In this document: positions 20,376-31,237 of the stretch, piece after piece | Layout of the letters: every line of letters starts with the position of its first letter | Numbering within the stretch: position 1 is the stretch's first letter | Origin: Tricholomella constricta | Lineage: Eukaryota; Basidiomycota; Agaricomycetes; Agaricales; Lyophyllaceae | Assembly (NCBI GenBank): GCA_013368375.1 | Contig: JAACJP010000026.1 | Span: 558,001 to 622,000, forward strand | DNA length: 64,000 nt | Reading direction: 5' to 3' | Position numbers and translations under genes: made by a program | The notes under the pieces: generated by a model | The model's input: the letters and a program-made list of their open reading frames with translations, nothing else | What the model was told of the DNA's origin: nothing | Database searches by the model: none

Positions 20376-22506
20376 TGTAAGGACGGTTCAGGCCTTATTT
20401 GGTCATTCCTAGCACAGCCACTCTCTTTAGCTTTTAACCTTGTACCACCGTCCCTACGCCTGTGTAGTCACCTTTTCTCACTATAGAATTGGGTCATATG
20501 CACTTGGGGCATCGCAAGGTCACTAGTCTCACTGTATCTTTTACATTTTTTTGCGTATCCAGCCTTGGTGGCCCCCCACTGAGGCTATAGTGGAGATTCT
20601 GGCAACACACTGCAAACCTGCTTTTCTCTGATTTCTGGACCAATCTACCACTCTCTGGGCCTAGTTTTTCTTCTGAATCTTGGGCCCTGTCACTGTTGGA
20701 AGGATTGGGAGAGGTTTGGGTAGGATCTGGGTCTTGTGTTGAGGGAAGGTTGTGATGTGGCAGAAGGGTTGGGCTATATCTCTGGAACCAGGGCCCCTGG
20801 TCCTTAGGTCTTTTTTGCACCTTTAAGGCGTCGCTTTTCTGGTCCTGCTGATATCTGGATGGCCCCCCACACCCACCTCCTCCTCCCCCATCAACAAATT
20901 CGCACTTTTTCACCATTTCGATTATATCCCGGCAACCGCTACACGGATTCGTTCGATTATTGATTCGTTGAAAATGTCTCATCGAACGCTTTCTGCCAAT
21001 ATATAGGTTTACGGCATTCCATTCAGCTGTTCGCATTTGGTGATGTGCTCAACATTCTTCACCCTCACCCCCTACCACACCAAACTGCTCATGTTCTGGG
21101 ATGTCTCTGGGCTGTTTCACATCGCATTCTAGGCCATTTACATCCCCTCCTCTCTCCCCAACATCTCCTTTTGTGGTTACTCCAGAATCTGGGATTCTGT
21201 GTTGTAGTGCTTTTGGCTGGTGTCGTCTTCGACACTGGTCACCATTCGTTGCATATGTGTCTCCCAATGTGTGCAAGTAGGTACCGGGATATCTCATGTT
21301 ATCTAGTATCTAGGAGGCCTTGGTTGCATGTACCATTTGCACCTACGCGCCTCACCTGTATCACCGTGGTACCTGGGCCTGTCCCATGAGATTGGCCTAA
21401 GGGTTGAGACCTTTGCAGTAATATCACCGAATCGGACACCACTCGACGCCAACTTGATATCGACATTCACGCCCCCATTCCCATCATCTGCTCGTGACAC
21501 CAATCCTTCGCACTCGTTCATTCCTTTAGTACATGGGGTATTTGATCCACTAGAGTATGCATCGTCTGATGTTCTCGAATGCTGTTCGACCCACTAGAGG
21601 AGGCCATGCTCGCCTCACGAGATTACCAGTCCTTCACTCGCCCGAGCCTTCGTTGCTCGGCCTACTAGAGTCACCTGGTACTCGTCCTATTAGAGCTCAC
21701 GTTACTCGAGGTGATGGAGCCCATGGTTCTCGCCCCACTAGAGCATGTTAGGCCATGCTCGCCTCAACAAGATTACCAGTCCTTCACTCACCCGAGCCTT
21801 CGTTGCTCGGCCTGCTAGAGTCACCTGGCCCTCGTCCCATTAGAGTTCACGGTACTCGACGTGATGGAGCCCATGGTTTTTGCCCCACTAGAGCATGGTT
21901 GACTCGACCCACTAGAACATCAAGTGTTCGAATCCGGATGGCGCTACATGCTCGAACTACTAGAACACCTCATGTGCAACCTCTTAGAGCGTTTTCGAGT
22001 TTTGCTCACAACAATAATGGGCCTTATGATTCCATGACCATGCTTATGTGCTTTTTGGACGACTATGCTCATTCCCACCCACCCATCCCTCATTTTGTTC
22101 ATCTTCCGACCTTTTCTTTTTTTTCGGAGAGGGGGAAGATAGGTGGACCTCGGCACCGATTTTGGAGGGCATATGGGAGGGATAGGATGACTGATCAAGG
22201 AAGGATATCACAACCATATAGGATGGACAACATCTACCGACAAGCAAACCACAAGACATGGATGAGGACGCATTGGAGGTTAGGAAATTTTTTTTTCTTA
22301 TGGTTGAGATTGTGGATACAATCTGAAAGGGAGGTATGTAAGGACAGTTCAGGCCTTATTTGGTCATTCCTAGCACAGCCACTCTCTTTAGCTTTTAACC
22401 TTGTACCACCGTCCCTACGCCTGTGTAGTCACCTTTTCTCGCTATAGAATTGGGTCATACGCACTTGGGGCATCGCAAGGTCACTCGTCTCACTGTATCT
22501 TTTACA
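20376..22506 (+). mobile_element. TRIM2, non-coding LTR element with 170-bp LTRs
   Basis: Direct repeats 20376..20545 and 22337..22506 begin TGTAAGGAC and end TTTTACA, with four differences in 170 bp. The purine run GAAAGGGAGGTA abuts the right LTR, so the element reads on the plus strand. The 1.8-kb interior has only short frames and no gag or pol motif. Flanks differ (CCGAC left, GTACT right) and belong to different parts of family A, so there is no target duplication. It most likely sits at an ectopic recombination junction. Confidence 0.85.
21548..21990. repeat. Tandem repeat with CTAGAG core inside TRIM2
   Basis: Two diverged copies of a 149-bp unit (21601..21749 and 21750..21898, starting AGGCCATGCTCGCCTCA). 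Within and around them a short motif like CC[C/T][A/G]CTAGAG recurs about ten times at spacings of 20-60 bp. No coding frame is supported. Confidence 0.8.
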
Positions 22507-22577
22507 GTACTCTACAGATAGGGGGGCGAACCAATTACGACTAGACAATGGGGGCGTACTTTTTACCCATTGTGCGA

Positions 22578-23666
22578 CTAAAAATCCTCTTCTGTGGCCA
22601 AGGCGGTCGGGTCGGCCGACTCGGGAGTCGGGTCAGCTGGGATCGCATCCTTGCGCGCCAGTAGCTGCATGATCAGCTCATCCAGTTCCTCCGGCATGAT
22701 GTGGCGCAGGTCAAAGCGCTTTGGGCAGTCACGCCAGAAGTGCCCCAGCTGCTTGCATCGACGACAGGTGTCGTCCTGAACAGGACGTCCGCGGAGCCGA
22801 TCGATGTCCATAGGGACACCTGGGGGAAGAGACGGCATCACGGGCATGTTGAGAAAGTGCGCCGGTGCCAACACACAAAAGGGAGCGGTCGGTGGGGCAG
22901 TGGGTCGCCATCATAGCATGGGCGCGACCGCAGGCATCGGAATGGGGGCGGTCGGGCGACTCGCAGTCGGGACTGTCGGAGCCGACCGACGGTGGAAGTC
23001 CTCCTCAATCCTCATGATGAAGTCCTGGGAGCGGGCAATCGCTAGCCAGTCCTCGATCTTGGAGTCGTCGGGCCGACCTGTGGTGATGCTCCCAAGCCTC
23101 CTTGAGAGCTTCGGGTCCATGCCCCGACGGAATTTGAGGACCGGATGGCGGCCGTCTGGGTAATCGGCCTTGATCCACAGGGCCTTGAACGAGTCGATGT
23201 ACTCATCAATGGTGCGCCCATTCTGGAAGTACGCTGTCGACTCAAGGGTGAGCGCAGCGTCGGCGACTTCGTCAAACAGGAAGAACTCCTTCTCGAAGTT
23301 CGACGCAAAGTCCTTCCAGGTCGGGCATGCGCGCTTTACCGACCCATACTGAAAGACCCGACCGACTGCGCCGTCGTAAACGGGAGGGGGCGACGGCTGA
23401 ACGGGCGATCCTGATCGCGGAGGGGGAGGGGACATCGGCAGGGGCTGCGCCAGCGTCGCGGGGGTCGTAGGTGCTGCTGGGGAGGCAGCGAAGGGGTTCC
23501 CCAAAATGATGGTATCTAAAAGAGCGGCGATGCGGTCCATGGTGGCCGAGTTGGTGGTGTTGGATTGGGAGAGAGCCGACATTGCAGTTTCAAGGCTCGC
23601 CAGTCGTTCCTCTGGCGTGAGCGCAGCAGGAGACGGAGGCGTGTCAAATTCACCGAAGTCGGACAT
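22578..23666 (-). pseudogene. Element B gag, deleted and with stop
   Basis: The start ATG (23664-23666) gives MSDFGEFDTPPSPAALTPEE, like element A gag. About 45 codons of capsid are deleted (PVYDGAVGRVFQYGS versus the longer element A region). The frame ends in TGA at 22911 after PAVAPML. A further piece at 22874..22578 encodes the zinc knuckle (CRRCKQLGHFWRDC) and tail ending TALATEEDF. Element D is inserted 11 bp upstream of the ATG. Confidence 0.85.
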
Positions 23667-23677
23667 CTCGAGACGGG

Positions 23678-24012
23678 TGTGGGATCTGCTAACGCTACGA
23701 GTTCGGAGGAGATGAAAGACTTCGGACCTCACAAAGGACCAGAGTTCAGAAGAAGAATCAGGCCAGTTGTAAGAAGATAAGCTCAGTGTATTCAGTAGTA
23801 TGTAAACAGCAGAATGAGAATGATTTCGTATCCCAGAGATAATCGTGAGGAAGGAGGGAGAGAGTCGTGTCCTCTGCCTCGAGGAGTTCTACATATTCAG
23901 GAGGTAAACATATGGTGATCCGAACCTTCTGATCCGTTTGATCTTATCTTATCGTAGTCGTCGTGTCCGTGTGCGTGTGGTTTCCTCGGTCAACCGTTTC
24001 CATAACCCCACA
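23678..24012 (-). repeat. Element D 3' LTR (335 bp)
   Basis: Direct repeat of 30784..31118 with one G/C difference (TTCGGAGG versus TTCGCAGG). Confidence 0.96.
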
Positions 24013-24262
24013 TCTCCCCCTCACTTCTGAATATCAACCGTCCCTGGTTGATCCTCCACCCTCGCACCTCTCACTCATCGTCCTCTATCCCCGTCAAATC
24101 CTCGGGATCCACATACTCCGTCACTTCCACTATCTTCTTCGAGCGCGCACGATACGGGATCAGGCGAAACGCCCCGAACTTCAGTTTCGACAGAGCACCG
24201 TTGACTTCGGCCAGACGATAAGCTCCACTCCGCAGACGACGCGCGACGATCATCGGACCGAA

Positions 24263-27200
24263 TTAGCGTGGTCGACATTTCCTCCCGAGGTCAGGTTCTA
24301 TCTTCTTATTAAGTACCATGGCGAACTCTCCCGGTTTGAAATTGTAATCGTGGATAACGTTCTCGTTCTGTTTGATGAAGTCGGCGATGGATTTATACCG
24401 ATTCCGCAGAACTCGATCATGGATTTTTGCAAGATCCTCGTCGCGACGTTCCAATTGGATAGCGCGACTAGCGATAAGCTCAGCGTCGGTTAACCGTGAG
24501 GTGAATTCGGGGAATAGGAACGTGGATTCTGTGATGTCGAAGGGAAGGAGTGGTTCCATCCCTGTTGCCGCATAAAAGGGTGAGTACCCGTACCGCTTGC
24601 GCGTTGTAATCCGATCCGCCCAAAAGATATACGAAACGTGTCTGCTCCATTGACGCATGTCGCCTTCGCAGACTTTGATCAGCGAGTCTCGGATCGGTCG
24701 GTGCGCGCTCTCGACGACTCTGTTGGATTGCGAATTGTATGCGGAGATGCGTATATGTTTGATCTGGTACTTCTCTGTCAGCCAGTCGAGCGCGGCAACC
24801 CACGGTCTCCCATTATCCACCACGATTTCCTCCACCGCTCCCCACCGGCACATCACTTCTTCGAACAGGAATGATCCCAACGTCGCTCCATTCTCCTTCC
24901 TCATCTTCCTCCACTCCGGCCACCCGATCAAGCTGCAACGCCCCTGCGCCAGGTATTTGTACCCATTTGACGTCGGTAGATGCATCGTATCGGCATACAT
25001 CTTTTTAAAAAGTCCCGCTGGTACCGAAACGGTGGGTGGTAAAATGACTTTTTCCATCGAACGTAGCTGACACGCATGACAGGTCTCGATGAACCATTTC
25101 ACGTCCTCATCCAATCGAGGCCACCAGAATCTATCCGCGATGGTACGCCGAGTCCCGTACTGTCCACGATGTCCGAGATCATCATGCGCCTCTTTCAAGA
25201 TTCGAAGTCGGTCTCGTTTCCAGACGATGAGCTGGTGTCGACCACCGGATTCCTTCCGCCAGAGACGATCGCCGCGAACAAAAAATCTGGATGCGCGACG
25301 GAGAAACGATTTGAGCTCTGTGGAAGTTATATCGGGTTTCTGTAAGTTCTTCAGATACGTCTCAACCTTCTCCAAATCTTCCTCCCGTCGCTCTGTCTCT
25401 TCGTTCCATGGTAGCTCCGCCCCCTGACCATCCCTTTTGTCCGTCTCTACCGCCGCCACGGATACCGCCGTCTGTCCCTCTCCTCGTTCGACCTCTAGAA
25501 TCCCTCCGTCTTCTCTGTTCTCTAAGGACCTCGCCACCCAGATGCCGCATCCCAGAATCTCTTCAATCCATTCTTCGCCATCGTCCTCCATCTCATCCCC
25601 CTCGTCTACGGTTCTCTCCCTTCTCGACAACCCATCCGGACCTCCGAATTTCTTTCCCGGTACGTGCACCAATTTAAAATTGAAGAGTAGAATCGCCGCG
25701 ATCCACCGGTTCATCGCAGCATTTGGGTGAATATCGGGCCTATTAATCATCCCCTTGATATATTTAGCGTCCACCTCGACTGTAAGATTCTGTATCCCAA
25801 TAATAAAAATCTTCGTCGCGTTTAAGGCCCGAAACAGTCCGTATAGTTCAAGTTTTGCCTGCGAATACCGCGATTCACGGTCGTTCCACGAAATGGAACC
25901 GAAACGGGCTGGTCGGCGGCGTTTGAGCTGATCTTCCTGCGCAAGGATATAACCACATGCTCGGTAAGAAGAATCAACGGATAGGATGACTTCGTTGCCC
26001 GAAGTGTAGTCGATGGCGCGGATTGCAGGGCTGGATACGATCGCTTCTTTAAGTAAGTCCATCGCTACCTTGTGTTCCTCTCTCCATTTGAACTCAACAT
26101 CTTTCTTTGTCAGTTCGACCAGGGGATACGCGATCTCAGCGAAATCCCGAATCCAGACCCAAACCGTGCCCGCCATCCCGAGGAATCCTCTCACATCGCT
26201 CGTCGTCTTACACGCCGGCCACGTCTCCACCTTCACCACCTTTCCCCGATCCGGTATCCTCCCCTCATACGTCGACAATTGCCCTACCACCGTCAACTCC
26301 TCCACGCACAACTGCAACTTCGGCGCCGATACCGTTGCTCCTGCGTGTTTCAGCCGATGCAATACCCGATTCAAGTCCTCCACATGCGCCCGTACGAACT
26401 CCCGCACCCCCTCATTTTCCTTTGTGACTTTATATCTGCCGCCCTCCAACTCCATCCGTGTCTTCCCCCCAAGCAGTGTGATATCATCCGAAAAATTAGG
26501 TGCGATTTTCATTTCGTCTTGTAAAATGAACACGACATTATTGTGGAAAATTTGTAGCGATCCCGTTCATCCTTGCGGAAGAACTGTGAGACGATGAGTA
26601 CCGAGTGGGGTGTCGAAAGTTGTGAGGTCTCGCGACGCAGGGTGAATGGTTTGATGGTCGTACCCAACGAAGAGGTCCAGGCCTGTGTAAATTGCTCGCC
26701 CGGAACACTGCTCGGCGTACTGGTCGACAAGGGGCGGTTGGGCGGAGTCCTTGACGGTTACTGCGTTCAACGGACCCAAGTTGTGCACGATACGTACTTT
26801 CCCATCTTTCTTCGCGACACAGAACCACTGATGTCGGTACGAGCTGTTTGACGGCTCGTACACTCCCACAGACACCTTCTTCTTGATCAATTCGATCACT
26901 TCTTCTCGTATTCCCGGCGGGATGGGAAGACTCTTCCGCGCCCACGGCACATGCTCCACCACCGGTATCACCACTAGCGAGAAGTAATCGTCCCGAAACC
27001 GCCCTTTCTCCGCCTCGTCCCACGCCAGCGCCTCCTCATTCATCATCAATGCCGCCGCCACCAATTTCCTCTCTTCCTTCCATAAAAATTCATTCTCCAT
27101 TAGTTTTAATGCGTCCATTCGTTCTTGTGTTAGGCGAACTCCAGGGATAAAGTCTGGTGGGTGTATCGGAAGTATAGGGAGGGTTTTCAATGGATCTTCT

Positions 27201-28402
27201 GGAAACTGTCGATAGATCTTAGCGTATTCCGGCATTGTAGTTGGTACCGGTAGGACTTTGTTAGTGACTTTCTTGTATGCCAACGTGTGTGCGATGGAAT
27301 CGATCGTAAATGATGACGCAAGTAGGATATTGATGATCGCCATCGGGCCGTTATACGCGAGATCCGGAAAAGCTGAGGTGATCCTGATCAGTGGCTGTGT
27401 TAGGATCACCGGCTCGGTACCCTGACGTCTTCCTTCCTCCCTCCACGCTGCCGCAACGTCTCCCACACAACTGAACACCATTACTCGTCCTCCCGTTGAT
27501 CTTTTCCTCATCGTCACTGTTTTCATCCGTTTCCTGTCTGCCGGATCATGCAACGTCACGAAAACATCGTCATCTGTCTCGCGTTTCGCCAATCGCACAC
27601 TGCGTTGCCACGGTCGCCCAAGCAAAAGTCGATAAGGTGCATTTGGAACAACATACGCGTGCGCCCATGTCTTCATTCCTTCCACCATGATTTCCATAAA
27701 CTCCGTACACCCCTCCATCGCCTCTTTTGTCCCATTCGCCGTCTCCATTATCATCAGCCTCTCCTTATTAACCTTCAACCCTAGTTCCTCCCACAAATCT
27801 CTCCGTATCACCACTATCTCCGATCCTTCGTCCAGCAGTGCGTCCACCTTCCTCCCCCCAATCTCTACTCTTAATTCCCGTAACGAGGTTGCGTACTCGA
27901 GTTCGTTTTCTGGTGATCCGATCTTTATGTGTAAGGCCGTTGCGACGGCCTGGTGACCCGCCAGCGTGTTGGGTACGCGTACTGTACGTGAATTCTCGAC
28001 TATCTCCTTTCGTAGCTCCCCACTGAGTGAGAGTAGGTCGCCCACTGTGATATTCGGGACGATCGCATCGAGGATTCGACGATGAAATTTTTGAGGGGCA
28101 GCAGGATCGGCGGCTTTGGACTCGTAGGTGTACGCGGGCTGTTGGGGAGTAATATTCTGTAAGTAATCTTTCATTTCGTCTCTCGCCTCTCCCGCCTTCA
28201 TTTTCCCATTTACGGTATTTTTGGCGATGTTCTTTTGCTTCTTCTCATCCTCAACAGTGTTGTGCTCGTTTGTACCCTCTTCTCCGTTCGCCCTCTTCTC
28301 GTCGCGTAGTTTCGTCGTCGTGTCTCTCTCCTTTTGTCCCTCGCCCTTCTTTCCTTTCGATCTTGTCGCGTTGCAGACGGGCAACCGGGCCAGGCGCCAC
28401 AC
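24263..28402 (-). pseudogene. Element D pol: protease, RT, RNase H, integrase, with one in-frame TGA
   Basis: Two long frames, 26567..28402 and 24263..26533, are in the same phase with 11 codons between them. The only break is TGA at 26567-26569, directly after LPQG, where RTs have Trp (LPQGW), so it is most simply TGG to TGA. The protease has ALLDEGSEIVVI, a D-E-G-S form in place of D-S/T-G. RT has GLDLFVGYDHQTIHPASRD and a catalytic NFSDDITLLG. RNase H (AVDSSYRACGYILAQ), an HH..CC zinc finger (HDDLGHRGQYGTRRTIADRF) and an integrase core (YADTMHLP, VVDNGRPW) follow. The C-terminus has no chromodomain. Confidence 0.9.
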
Positions 28403-28522
28403 ACCAACGCCAGATCAGGGCATGAACCACAGGATGTAGATTAGATAGGCATAGACCCTGGTGGCTGTGCGTACGTAGACAGGAAGGGTCAGCAGACTAG
28501 AATATCATCATTGAACCACGCG

Positions 28523-30329
28523 CTACACTGCACGCGCGACTGACTGCACGTCTCCAGCGTACGCCACTTCCGCTTCTTCTCCTTCCAATTCCTCAATTGC
28601 GCTCCATACCATCCACTCCTTATCTGTATCCGCATCATCCACCCTATCTCGTCCTCTGCCACTTGCGTCTCCCTCCACTTGTTCACCTCCGCTGCCACCG
28701 TTTTCTTCCCCGCTACCTTGTCTCTCCAACACTTCCTCGACCTCCTGAATTACTGCATGCGACTCGACCTCGGGAATATAACACTGGGCAAAGTTCCCTG
28801 TAGCAACTTGTGGTGGCGCGGGTGCGGGCGCCTGCGCAGCAGGCTGTGGTTGGACATGTACAGGCGGTCCCAGTGGACCAAACCTCTCCTCGACGGCTCC
28901 ACGAACGCCGTTCATGTAATAAGGAATATGTACGCCTGTGTCCGCCCAGACATAAATTCCTGGGGGTATCCAACGGATCTGACCTCGACGACAATATTCA
29001 GCGGCCATCCGACAGTCTCGCGAACGATGTCCCATCTCGCGACAAAAGTGACACTGGCAATTCGCGTCGTGTGGCGCACCCTGACCATGTCCGCTTCCTC
29101 CATAACCACCTCCACCTTGTCCTCCAGGCCCACCTCCACCATGAATATGCCCCCCTTGTCCCTGACCGCCGTGCATTCCTCCTGCGAAGCCCCTTTGCGG
29201 GTTTCCTTGGTTCCACTGTTGCTGGTGTGGTTGCTGATACGGATACTGGGGCGGAACGGGTGGCGGGAACGACTGGTATGATGATTGCAGGACCTGTTGC
29301 TGAGGGAGCTGGTTGTATATCGGAGCTGCCGCTACCACGTTCGCTGTCATTGCCCATGGAGAAGGTACGTGTTGGACTGCGATGGGAGACAGTGTCGCTA
29401 ACCTCATGTATGCCGCGGTGTACGCCGCTTCGTTCACCTTCATACCGTGCATCCGACGCGACAATTCCTCAATTTCGTCCAATTCTTCTTTCCTTCCCAT
29501 CTCCTTCACCGGCACCACTCTCGTTTTTACTTCCCGCCGCCCATTCCCCTTCTTTTTCCTCTTCCGTCCTCGCCTGTCATCATCGGAGGACGAGTCGTCA
29601 CTGCTCGAGGACTCCGCATCACTGTCGTCCGATTCACTGTCGTTATTGTCACTGGAGTCCTCGGAATCCGTCTCGATCTTCCTCCCTTTTCCCTTCTTCT
29701 TCGTTCTCCCTCTTCCCTCGTCTGCGTCAAACGCGTCATCTGCAAACACTTCTCGCCCCGCCTCCAACACCTTCTGCATCTCTGGCACTGTCGCTCTCGA
29801 GTAAGCCTTTCCCTCCGTAATTTCCAGTCGTTTCTTGATCATCTTCTGCGCTCTCTCGTGTATCCCGTTCCAGAACAGGCGGTTTCTTTCATTGACGCTG
29901 ATTTTGCCATCTTCTTCGAGAGAGATCGCAACAGGGCGAAAGTCTTGATAATATCTGACAAGATCTCTTTCAGATCGGATTCGATGAGTCTGATATCGAC
30001 GAATAATCTTTTTCAAATTGCGCTGAGTATACCTTTCGCCCTTTCTTCCACCGGGGATCGTATCAAGGATCGCGTCTTTCAGAATGATCCAGTCCGCTGG
30101 TTTGTATCCTGGTAGGCTCTTCCAAAACTTCTTCCATTCTTCCCGTCGTATACTTAACTAACATCCTGACTTTCTCTTCGTCTGTCAATCCACAGTCTTT
30201 CGCCAGATCTTCGTACTCTTGAAAAAAATCTATCAGTTCGCTCGGATCGGTCGTATCAAAATACGGCGCGCGTCGCCCTCCAGGAGCTGGCATAGCCGAA
30301 ATGCCTTTCGGCGGGATCACTGTCGCCAT
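28523..30329 (-). pseudogene. Element D gag, one-base frameshift
   Basis: ATG at 30329 (MATVIPPKGISAMPAPGG) opens a capsid-type frame (YFDTTDPSELIDFFQEYEDLAKDCGLTDEEKV). Near 30140 the reading must change by one base to continue (KSLPGYKPADWIILKDAILD) into the frame that reaches 28523. The later part has an acidic Asp/Ser tract, a Gly/His-rich segment and a CCHC knuckle (CHFCREMGHRSRDC). Pol is in the same frame but separated by several stops, so linkage may be by splicing or re-initiation; not resolved. Confidence 0.85.
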
Positions 30330-30783
30330 CGTCAGTAACGGTGTCGACGGCGGGGTTGGTTTCGGGGTAAGTGATGATAGAATCGACGTCGGGGTCGACG
30401 ACCGAAGCTGCTGGCGTGTTTCTTCGGGTGTTTCTTGATCGGTGGGTTTGTTATCTAGATCTTGTTCTTTGTCTGTTGTTTCTGACGGTTCTTTTTCCTT
30501 TGTGTCAGTAGCGAATTCGGTTGTGGTTAGCAGATCACTGTCGTAAAATTGATATAAAGGTCGAACAGGGAACGGTTTATACCTGGGACGCTCTGCCGAC
30601 GTTCCTGTAAGTCCTGAGCGAAACGGCTGTATTCGAGTTGGCTCTGGCGACGGGCGTCGTCCTTTGCCCTTTGTCTTCTGCGGCGGACCGAACGATATGG
30701 TGGACAGACGGCGGTGAGAGGTAACAGAATGGGATCAAAGCGGGCTCCGACAGTCTTTTTCCCCCCTCACGGTGGGCTCCAGA

Positions 30784-31118
30784 TGTGGGATCTGCTAACG
30801 CTACGAGTTCGCAGGAGATGAAAGACTTCGGACCTCACAAAGGACCAGAGTTCAGAAGAAGAATCAGGCCAGTTGTAAGAAGATAAGCTCAGTGTATTCA
30901 GTAGTATGTAAACAGCAGAATGAGAATGATTTCGTATCCCAGAGATAATCGTGAGGAAGGAGGGAGAGAGTCGTGTCCTCTGCCTCGAGGAGTTCTACAT
31001 ATTCAGGAGGTAAACATATGGTGATCCGAACCTTCTGATCCGTTTGATCTTATCTTATCGTAGTCGTCGTGTCCGTGTGCGTGTGGTTTCCTCGGTCAAC
31101 CGTTTCCATAACCCCACA
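30784..31118 (-). repeat. Element D 5' LTR (335 bp)
   Basis: The partner LTR of 23678..24012. The tRNA-type primer site is at 30764..30781 on the minus strand. Confidence 0.96.
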
Positions 31119-31222
31119 CGGGACTGGGCGACGATTGGAGCGGGCGCGCGCTGGACGGGTTGCGTGTAGCAGACACGTGTTTTGGCGCGGAGGCTGATCA
31201 GTCGGCTTCGTCGGGTCTCCGG

Positions 31223-31235
31223 TTTACACTATTCT
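31223..31235 (-). other. Element B self-priming primer-binding site
   Basis: The plus strand TTTACACTATTCT is two bases from LTR C. Its reverse complement AGAATAGTGTAAA occurs at 32018..32030 in the LTR, about 30 bp from CTATATAC (32056..32063). Compared with element A both partners carry the same change (ACTC to ACAC), so pairing is kept. Confidence 0.8.
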
Positions 31236-31237
31236 GC

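Larger units (their letters stand above)
23678..31118 (-). mobile_element. Ty3/gypsy element D (second lineage), nested in element B leader
   Basis: LTRs of 335 bp (23678..24012 and 30784..31118, TGTGGG..CCCACA) differ at one base. CGGG flanks both ends (23674-23677, 31119-31122); removing the element restores the family A gag leader. Next to the 5' LTR the minus strand has TGGAGCCCACCGTGAGGG (30764..30781), a tRNA-type primer site two bases from the LTR. A purine tract (GTGAGGGGGAGA) abuts the 3' LTR. It carries gag and pol without a chromodomain. It is recent, but disabled by one nonsense codon in RT and a one-base shift in gag. Confidence 0.95.

Noticed and set aside
21548..21990. CTAGAG repeats as a CRISPR array
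   Set aside because: Units are degenerate, spacings irregular, no cas genes, and the host is a fungus.
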